Source of the DNA: Thermus parvatiensis
GTDB lineage: Bacteria; Deinococcota; Deinococci; Deinococcales; Thermaceae
Direction of reading: 5' to 3'
NCBI RefSeq assembly: GCF_001535545.1
Contig: NZ_CP014141.1
Coordinates: 1,488,001-1,552,000, forward strand
DNA length: 64,000 bases
A model generated the notes under the pieces. It made no database searches and was not told where the DNA came from. It was given only the letters and a program-made list of their open reading frames with translations. Positions 59,287 through 64,000 of this stretch are shown piece by piece. The position numbers and the translations under genes are program-made. Each line of letters opens with the position of its first letter. The first letter of the stretch is position 1.

Positions 59287-59813
59287 ATCCGCTCCATCCA
59301 GGGCAGGGGCTCCCCGGGGGGCAAAACGGGCCAGCGCCCCTCGCGCATGTGGCGGAAGACGGCCTCCACCGCCCGCTCCGCCGCCTCCACCCAGGCCTTG
59401 GGGTAAAGGGAGCGTTTCGCCAGGAACTCCTCCCGGTCAAAGACCTCGCAGGTGTGGTCCGCCCGACACTTCACGTCCAGCTCCAGGTCGTATTGGCGAA
59501 AGGCATCTCCCGTCCAAAGGGCCGGGGTCTGGACGTTCCAGTAGTACTCCAGGACCCTCCCCTCCCGCACGTCGGGCCCCCCGGAGTACCAGGCCCCGGG
59601 AAAGAAGGCCACGTAGGCGTCGTGGTCCAAAACCAGGGAGCGCCCCTTGCCCACGTGGTGGAAGACCCCGCCTTGGGGAAGGAGGGTGAGGACCCCCTCG
59701 GGGCGCACCTCCACCACCTCCGCCTCCCAGAAGTAGTGGAGGGCTTCTTCCGGGTACTTGTAGAACTCCACCCGGACCTTCTGGCCCGGGCGGAGGGGCC
59801 AGGCCGGGCTCAC
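59283..59813 (-). CDS. DUF402-family protein (nucleotide phosphatase-like)
   Basis: A 176-residue DUF402/FomD-like protein, a beta-barrel family that includes nucleoside tri/diphosphatases. Typical segments: GKGRSLVLDHDAYVAFFPGA (about residue 55), GRVLEYYWNVQTPALWTGDA (about residue 85), FRQYDLELDVKCRADHTCEV (about residue 105, metal-binding acidic cluster) and a lysine-rich end (LAKRSLYPKAWVEAAERAVE). GTG start overlaps the previous gene stop (GTGA). Substrate unknown. Confidence 0.82.
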   Translation of the reverse strand: MSPAWPLRPGQKVRVEFYKYPEEALHYFWEAEVVEVRPEGVLTLLPQGGVFHHVGKGRSLVLDHDAYVAFFPGAWYSGGPDVREGRVLEYYWNVQTPALWTGDAFRQYDLELDVKCRADHTCEVFDREEFLAKRSLYPKAWVEAAERAVEAVFRHMREGRWPVLPPGEPLPWMERI

Positions 59814-60001
59814 CGCTTGGTGCTGATGCCCAGGACGCGGTAGAGGGCGCAGAACCCCGTGATTGCCGTGAAGAGGAGGACGGCGGCCACGATCCCCAGG
59901 ACCCAGTTCCAGGGCGCGGCAGACTGAAAGGCGAAGTAGAAGAGGACGAGGGAAAGGATGAACCGGATGACCCGGTCGGTGGTGCTCTCGTTCACCGACA
60001 T
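59810..60001 (-). CDS. YgaP-type DUF2892 small membrane protein
   Basis: A 63-residue protein MSVNESTTDRVIRFILSLVL to YRVLGISTKR with two hydrophobic helices and the DUF2892 signature TAITGFCALYRVLGIST, where the Cys is conserved. The ATG at 60001 follows GGGAGGTGAGC on the minus strand; a longer upstream frame lacks support. Overlaps the DUF402 gene. Confidence 0.85.
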   Translation of the reverse strand: MSVNESTTDRVIRFILSLVLFYFAFQSAAPWNWVLGIVAAVLLFTAITGFCALYRVLGISTKR

Positions 60002-60052
60002 AAGCTCACCTCCCTTAAACCCCAGGGTACAGCAAAAGGGGCCGGGCTGTGC

Positions 60053-60058
60053 TACCAT
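60053..60058 (+). promoter_or_regulatory. -10 box of the CAU tRNA gene
   Basis: TACCAT, identical to the -10 box of the tRNA-Cys/Val unit, 13 bases before the tRNA 5' end. Confidence 0.5.
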
Positions 60059-60071
60059 CGTTTCCGGACGG

Positions 60072-60147
60072 GGGCCGTTAGCTCAACGGTCAGAGCAGCC
60101 GGCTCATAACCGGTAGGTTGCAGGTTCGAATCCTGCACGGCCCACCA
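60072..60147 (+). tRNA. tRNA with CAU anticodon (Met or lysidine-Ile)
   Basis: Cloverleaf with acceptor GGGCCGT (60072-60078) pairing ACGGCCC, anticodon arm CCGG-CTCATAA-CCGG giving CAU, T arm TGCAGGTTCGAATCCTGCA, discriminator A, CCA encoded. The acceptor starts with a paired G, so it is not initiator tRNA; elongator Met versus tRNA-Ile(CAU, modified to lysidine) needs a comparison. Confidence 0.92.
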
Positions 60148-60150
60148 CCC

Positions 60151-60176
60151 GCCCCGGCCTCGAGCCGGGGCTTTTT
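60151..60176 (+). terminator. Intrinsic terminator after the CAU tRNA
   Basis: GCCCCGGC and GCCGGGGC (60151-60158 and 60164-60171) pair across CTCGA, followed by TTTTT. Confidence 0.88.
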
Positions 60177-60210
60177 CTGCCCCAGGCTGGCGAAAACCGC
60201 GGTGGAGTAC

Positions 60211-60915
60211 CTAGAGGTTCCACCCCCCGGCCACCTCCAGCACCTGCCCCGTGAGGTAGGGCTCCTTGACGAAGAAGAGCACCGCCCGGGCGACCTCCTC
60301 TAAGAGGGCGAGCCGCCCCATGGGAATCTCGTGAAGGGGCTTGGAAACGGAGTTTTCCGCCACTCCCGGGGCCACCACGTTGGCGGTGATCCCCGCCTGG
60401 GCGAAGCGCTTGGCGATGGCCTTGGTGTAGAGGATGACCCCCGTCTTGGCGATGGCGTAGGGGGTGATGTGGGTCCGAGCGAGGAGGTTTCCCGCCCCGG
60501 CGTAGCCCAGGTTCACGATGCGGCCGTAGCCCTGGGCCACCATGAGGGGAAGGACCCTTTGGGTGAGGAGGAAGGTGGCGGTGAGGTTGGTGTCCAGGAT
60601 CCAACGCCACTCCTCCAAGGAGACCTCCTCAATGGGCTTATAGAGATAGTCCCCCACGTTGTTCACCAGGACGCCCACCCCCCCCAGGTGGTAGCGGACC
60701 TCCTCCACCAGCCGGTCCACCTCCTCCTCCCGGGTGAGGTCCGCCCGGACCTTGATGGCCCTCACCCCAAGGGCTTCTGCCTCTTGACGGGTGGCCTCGG
60801 CCAGGGCCTCGGAGGTGCGGTAGTGGACGGCCACGTTAAACCCTTCCCGGGCCAGGGCCAAGAGGATGGCCCGGCCAATCCCCTTGGCGCTTCCCGTCAC
60901 CAAAGCGACCCTCAT
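60211..60915 (-). CDS. Short-chain dehydrogenase/reductase, FabG-like
   Basis: A 234-residue [23 protein letters not shown] (cofactor loop), [20 protein letters not shown] (about residue 84), [27 protein letters not shown] active region with Tyr and Lys of YxxxK near residue 157. The catalytic Ser normally about 13 residues before the Tyr is replaced by a small residue in [20 protein letters not shown] and [14 protein letters not shown] complete the family pattern. Start overlaps the Nudix stop (ATGA). Likely an NADPH-dependent carbonyl or pteridine-like reductase; substrate unknown. Confidence 0.82.
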   Translation of the reverse strand: MRVALVTGSAKGIGRAILLALAREGFNVAVHYRTSEALAEATRQEAEALGVRAIKVRADLTREEEVDRLVEEVRYHLGGVGVLVNNVGDYLYKPIEEVSLEEWRWILDTNLTATFLLTQRVLPLMVAQGYGRIVNLGYAGAGNLLARTHITPYAIAKTGVILYTKAIAKRFAQAGITANVVAPGVAENSVSKPLHEIPMGRLALLEEVARAVLFFVKEPYLTGQVLEVAGGWNL

Positions 60916-61322
60916 GCCCCCTCCAGGTAGCGGGCCACCAGGACCCGGGTGAAGGTGTTCAGGGGATAGGCGAGGGCGGCCTTGGGTTCCACCCAGGCCC
61001 ACTCCAGGATCTCCTCGTTCGGGCGCACCGCCCCTTCCGCCCGGGCGAAGTAGTTGAAGAGGAGCATATGGGTGGGCTTGTAAAACTCGGGGCTGAAAAG
61101 GGCCTCCTGGACCAGGACGAAGCGGATCTGGGAAAGGGCAAGGCCCACCTCCTCCCAGAACTCCCGCCTTAAGGCCTCTTCCAGGGCCTCCCCCCAGGCC
61201 ACCTTGCCCCCGGGCACCCCCCAAAGCCCCCGCCACTTGGCGGTGCGCACCAGAAGCACAAGGCCTTCCTGCTCCACCAAGGCCCCTACCGTGGGGATGG
61301 GATACTGCGGACGATCCTCCAT
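60912..61322 (-). CDS. Nudix hydrolase
   Basis: A 136-residue Nudix protein. The Nudix box spans about residues 38-60 with [20 protein letters not shown] followed by EVGL, satisfying Gx5Ex7[29 protein letters not shown] before it and [20 protein letters not shown] after it are normal for NTP/NDP-sugar hydrolases. I use ATG 61322 ([13 protein letters not shown]); an in-frame GTG three codons earlier is possible. It overlaps the C-terminal end of the phosphatidyltransferase gene by 37 bases. Confidence 0.87.
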   Translation of the reverse strand: MEDRPQYPIPTVGALVEQEGLVLLVRTAKWRGLWGVPGGKVAWGEALEEALRREFWEEVGLALSQIRFVLVQEALFSPEFYKPTHMLLFNYFARAEGAVRPNEEILEWAWVEPKAALAYPLNTFTRVLVARYLEGA

Positions 61323-62058
61323 AGGTACCAAAGGCCAAGATACAGGGCCTGGAGAAGGACAAAGGTGAGGTAGGCCCCAGGCTGGTGGAAGAGGAGGAAG
61401 ACCCCCAGGAAGAAAAGCTGGGTGGTGAGGCCCAGGTTCACCACCCCCGCCAAGGCCCCCTCGTCCCAGAAACGCAAGGGGTCAAGCCGGAACCGCCGCT
61501 CTAGGAAGCGCTCCAAGGCAGTAATGGCCCGGTCCTGGGGGCGAAGAGGAGGGCGTATAGCCCCCGGAAGAGGCGAAGCCAGGGGGTTTCCGGGTCCCGA
61601 GGCCCCTCGGGCAAGGGAAGCCCCCGGGAAAGGCGGTAAAGCCTTTCCAGGTTGAAGTCGTAGGACTGGACCAGGGTGAAAACCAAAAAAGCGAGGAGAG
61701 CCTTCTCCAGGAAACCGGTGCGCAGGCCCAGGGCCAGGAAGAGGGCCAGGTTCCCGAGGAAGTCCATCCCCGTGTCCAGGTAGCGCCCAAACTCCGTCAC
61801 CTCTCCCCTAAGGCGGGCGAGCTGCCCGTCGGCGTTGTCCAGGACGGTCTTTAGCTGGAGGAGGAGGGCGGCAAGGAGGTCCTCCCCCTGGAGAAGAAGC
61901 CAGGCGGCCACGAGGACCAGGCCCGTGTGGAAGAGGACCAGGTGGTGGGGCCTCACGGGCGTGCGCAGGAGAAAAAGGACAACGAGGTGCGCCAGGGGAC
62001 GGTAAAAAAGGGTGTTCAGGAACTCCTGGACCGGCCTTTCCTTGGCCCCCGGGACCAC
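61286..62058 (-). CDS. CDP-alcohol phosphatidyltransferase family protein (one frame break)
   Basis: Membrane enzyme using CDP-activated lipids or alcohols. It starts at GTG 62058 ([20 protein letters not shown]) and carries the diagnostic motif [13 protein letters not shown] followed by [11 protein letters not shown] (about residues 73-97), i.e. D-x2-DG-x2-AR-x8-G-x3-D-x3-D. The frame breaks in a G5 run at 61537-61541; one added base gives [20 protein letters not shown] and three more hydrophobic segments to VRSIPSPR, 257 residues in total. The product (a phospholipid or polar-head precursor) cannot be told. It starts three bases after cmk ends. Confidence 0.82.
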
Positions 62059-62061
62059 CGC

Positions 62062-62685
62062 CTACCTCCGGATGTGGGCCAGGACCCAGGCCACCACCTC
62101 GTCCAGGGTCATGCCGCCGGTGTCCAGGACGAGGGCGTCGGGGGCGGGGGCGCTTTGCGCCTTGTCCTTCTCGTCCCTAAGGACGAGCTCCCTAAGGACC
62201 TCCTCGTAGGCCTGGGGCCTTTCCCGGGCACGCCGCCACGCCCGCACCTCGGGGCTCGCCGTAAGGTAAAACTTGTGGGCTGCCTCCGGGAAGACCGCTG
62301 TGCCCATGTCCCGCCCCTCGGCCACGAAGGGTGGAGGCACCTCCTTGAGCCGCCGGTTGACCCAGGCCCGGACCCCCGGGTGACGGGCCACCCCCGAGAC
62401 CACGCGGTCCACCTCGGGGGTGTGCAGGAAGGGGGTGAGGTCCATTTCCTCCAAAAAGACCCGGTTCTCCTGCCCCGGCACCAGACGGACCCGAAGCGAC
62501 TCTAAAAGCCTCAGAAGCCCTGCCTCGTCCCCTAGGTCCACCCCCGCCCTTAGGGCGAGGAAAGCGGCCGCCCGGTAGAGGAGGCCGCTGGAAAGGTAGG
62601 GCACGCCCAAGGCCGCCGCCACCCGCTTGGCCACGGAGCTCTTGCCGGAGGCCGAAGGCCCGTCTATGGTCACGATGCCGCGCAT
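62062..62685 (-). CDS. cmk: Cytidylate kinase
   Basis: CMP/dCMP kinase, 207 residues. P-loop [20 protein letters not shown] (from residue 5), [20 protein letters not shown] (about residue 30), [20 protein letters not shown] (about residue 120) and a lid [20 protein letters not shown] (about residue 170). ATG 62685 overlaps the aroA end by 16 bases, the common aroA-cmk pairing. No frame break. Confidence 0.95.
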   Translation of the reverse strand: MRGIVTIDGPSASGKSSVAKRVAAALGVPYLSSGLLYRAAAFLALRAGVDLGDEAGLLRLLESLRVRLVPGQENRVFLEEMDLTPFLHTPEVDRVVSGVARHPGVRAWVNRRLKEVPPPFVAEGRDMGTAVFPEAAHKFYLTASPEVRAWRRARERPQAYEEVLRELVLRDEKDKAQSAPAPDALVLDTGGMTLDEVVAWVLAHIRR

Positions 62686-63953
62686 AGCCCGAGGAGGTCT
62701 TGGAAGAAACCCGGGTAGGAGATCTCGGCCCAGTGGGGCTCCTCCACCTCCACCCCCACGGGAAGCCCGGCCACGGCGAAGGCCATAGCGATGCGGTGAT
62801 CGTGGAAGGGCCGCACCCGGCCCGGCCTCACCCCCCCGCCCCGGATGCGGAGCCAGTCCGGGCCTTCCTCCACCTCCACCCCGAGGGCCCGGAGGTTTTC
62901 GGCGATGGCCCGGACCCGATCGGACTCCTTCACCCGAAGCTCGGAAAGGCCCGGGATGTAGGTCTCCCCTTCCGCCCAGGCGGCGGCCGCCGCCAAAACG
63001 GGCACCTCGTCCACCATGAGGGGGATGAGACCGGGGTCCACGGAAACCCCCATGAGGGGGCTGTACCGGGCCCGCACCCACCCCACGGGCTCCCCCGCCT
63101 CGCCCTCGAGGACCCGCCACTCCAGGTCCGCCCCCATGGCCTTGAGGACGGTGAGGAGGCCGGTGCGGGTGGGGTTTAAACCCACCCCCTCCACCACCAC
63201 CTCCGAGCCCGGGGTGACGAGGGCCGCCACCAGGAAGAAGGCGGCCGAGGAGAAGTCCCCGGGCACCACGAGGTCCTTGGCGGGGAAGGGCTCCGTGCGC
63301 CAGGTACGCACCTTCCTTCCTTCAGCTTCCAAGGGCAGGCCGAAGTGGCGGAAGAGCCTTTCCGTGTGGTCCCGGGTGGGCGTGGGCTCCTCCACCTCCG
63401 TCACCTCCTCGGCGAAGAGGCCGGCGAGGAGGAGGGCGCTCTTCACCTGGGCGCTGGGCACGGGGAGGGTGTAGCGGATGCCCTTTAGGGGGCCACCCTT
63501 TACCGCAAGGGGCGCCCTCTCCCCCTCCTCCCGCCCGTCCACCCTCGCCCCCATGGCCCTGAGGGGCTCCACCACCCGGCCCATGGGGCGGCGCCTCAAG
63601 GAGGCGTCCCCGGTGAGGACGGCGAAAAGCCCCTCCTGGCCCGCGAGGAGGCCGAGGAGGAGGCGCATGAGGGTTCCGGCGTTGCCGCAGTCCAGGACGT
63701 CCTCGGGCTCCTGGAACCTTAGGCCCCTTCCCCGCACCAAAAAGTGGGGGCCCTCCTCCAGGATCTCCGCCCCCAAGGCCCTAAGGACCCGGGCGGTGGA
63801 GAGGGTGTCCCCCGCCTTCAAGGGGTAGAAGAGCCTTCCCTCCCCCTCGGCCAGGGCGAGGAGCATGAGGCCGCGGTGGGTCACGGACTTGTCCCCGGGG
63901 ACGCGGAGGCGCCCCCGCAAGGGGCCGCAAGGCGCGAGGCGGAACGCGTCCAT
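62670..63953 (-). CDS. aroA: 3-phosphoshikimate 1-carboxyvinyltransferase (EPSP synthase)
   Basis: Sixth step of chorismate synthesis. From [20 protein letters not shown] (start 63953; 12 extra upstream codons look non-coding) it shows [20 protein letters not shown] (S3P-binding), [20 protein letters not shown] (about residue 85), [20 protein letters not shown] (about 115), [15 protein letters not shown] (about 165), [17 protein letters not shown] (about 330) and [15 protein letters not shown] (about 375). 427 residues, no frame break. First gene of aroA-cmk-pgs-nudix-SDR. The GTG/ATG choice does not affect the domains. Confidence 0.95.
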   Translation of the reverse strand: MDAFRLAPCGPLRGRLRVPGDKSVTHRGLMLLALAEGEGRLFYPLKAGDTLSTARVLRALGAEILEEGPHFLVRGRGLRFQEPEDVLDCGNAGTLMRLLLGLLAGQEGLFAVLTGDASLRRRPMGRVVEPLRAMGARVDGREEGERAPLAVKGGPLKGIRYTLPVPSAQVKSALLLAGLFAEEVTEVEEPTPTRDHTERLFRHFGLPLEAEGRKVRTWRTEPFPAKDLVVPGDFSSAAFFLVAALVTPGSEVVVEGVGLNPTRTGLLTVLKAMGADLEWRVLEGEAGEPVGWVRARYSPLMGVSVDPGLIPLMVDEVPVLAAAAAWAEGETYIPGLSELRVKESDRVRAIAENLRALGVEVEEGPDWLRIRGGGVRPGRVRPFHDHRIAMAFAVAGLPVGVEVEEPHWAEISYPGFFQDLLGLCAAS

Positions 63954-64000
63954 CCCCCCTAGTCTTCCGTTCCGCTCGGGCCCGGTCAAGCCCGGGCCCG

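Noticed and set aside
61286..61516. A separate 76-residue membrane protein starting at TTG 61516
   Set aside because: Adding one base in the G5 run at 61537-61541 makes it the C-terminal end of the CDP-alcohol phosphatidyltransferase, and it has no RBS of its own.

Overview
The window is a dense, very GC-rich bacterial chromosome segment that I assign to Thermus, most likely T. thermophilus or a close relative. The basis is recognition of Thermus-type proteins (GcvH, HerA/NurA, CsaA, TtuA/TtuB, threonine synthase, long-form trehalose synthase), strong G/C bias at third codon positions, short intergenic gaps, many ATGA/GTGA gene overlaps, and many promoters whose -10 box lies only 6-8 bases before the start codon (leaderless mRNAs).

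Layout. 1-8085 (minus): a long run sufT-like, malic enzyme, nurA, herA, gcvT, gcvH, gcvPA, gcvPB (cut by the left edge). 8086-9508 (plus): a manganese-type (yybP-ykoY) riboswitch with an intrinsic terminator, then terC and a dedA-like gene. 9537-10799 (minus): an SbtA-like bicarbonate transporter with its PII-like partner SbtB. 10848-15053 (plus): purE, purK, a GH130 glycosidase/phosphorylase, an adenylate-forming ligase and csaA. 15096-16168: a complete IS630-family insertion sequence. 16234-19105 (minus): an M20 peptidase, an HspR/MerR regulator built from two identical tandem copies, and an IclR regulator. 19204-26054 (plus): a glyoxylate/glycolate module (malate synthase, glcDEF, glycerate 2-kinase), with an orphan antitoxin inside. 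26060-28187: hemW, a thioesterase, an unknown gene, tRNA-Val and tRNA-Cys. 28273-30623: a 2-phosphoglycerate kinase with three ATP-cone-like repeats and small membrane proteins. 30636-33286 (minus): threonine synthase, a Uma2-like gene, homoserine dehydrogenase. 33340-37143 (plus): a toxin-antitoxin pair, queG, lnt and tRNA-Leu, with a convergent phosphoesterase. 37215-46033: two methyltransferases, an alpha-glucosidase, a chimeric relic of a glycine-betaine ABC transporter, and divergently otsA-otsB-treS for trehalose. 46049-48960 (minus): ttuA/ttuB (tRNA 2-thiolation) and acuC/acuB. 49016-55226 (minus): a five-gene peptide ABC transporter. 55351-60147: an alcohol dehydrogenase, ferredoxin-NADP reductase, a hairpin-rich IS200/IS605-like remnant, a NYN-domain gene, a transglycosylase-like gene, two small conserved genes and a CAU tRNA. 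60211-63953 (minus): SDR, Nudix, CDP-alcohol phosphatidyltransferase, cmk and aroA.

Caution on broken genes. Twenty-five otherwise normal genes carry 34 frame breaks. Each is repaired by adding one G or C to a short G/C run, and each repaired gene then has a length that is an exact multiple of three. This is the signature of base-calling undercalls in the assembly, not of mass gene decay, so I annotate these as single genes. The only coding frame break that looks biological is the A7 run inside the IS630 transposase.

Most interesting features: the duplicated HspR, the ProX-ProV chimera beside the trehalose genes, the Mn riboswitch with its terminator overlap, SbtA/SbtB in a heterotroph, the ATP-cone 2-phosphoglycerate kinase and the YkoF-methyltransferase fusion. 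I did not see a CRISPR array, prophage, rRNA operon or recognisable anti-phage island.
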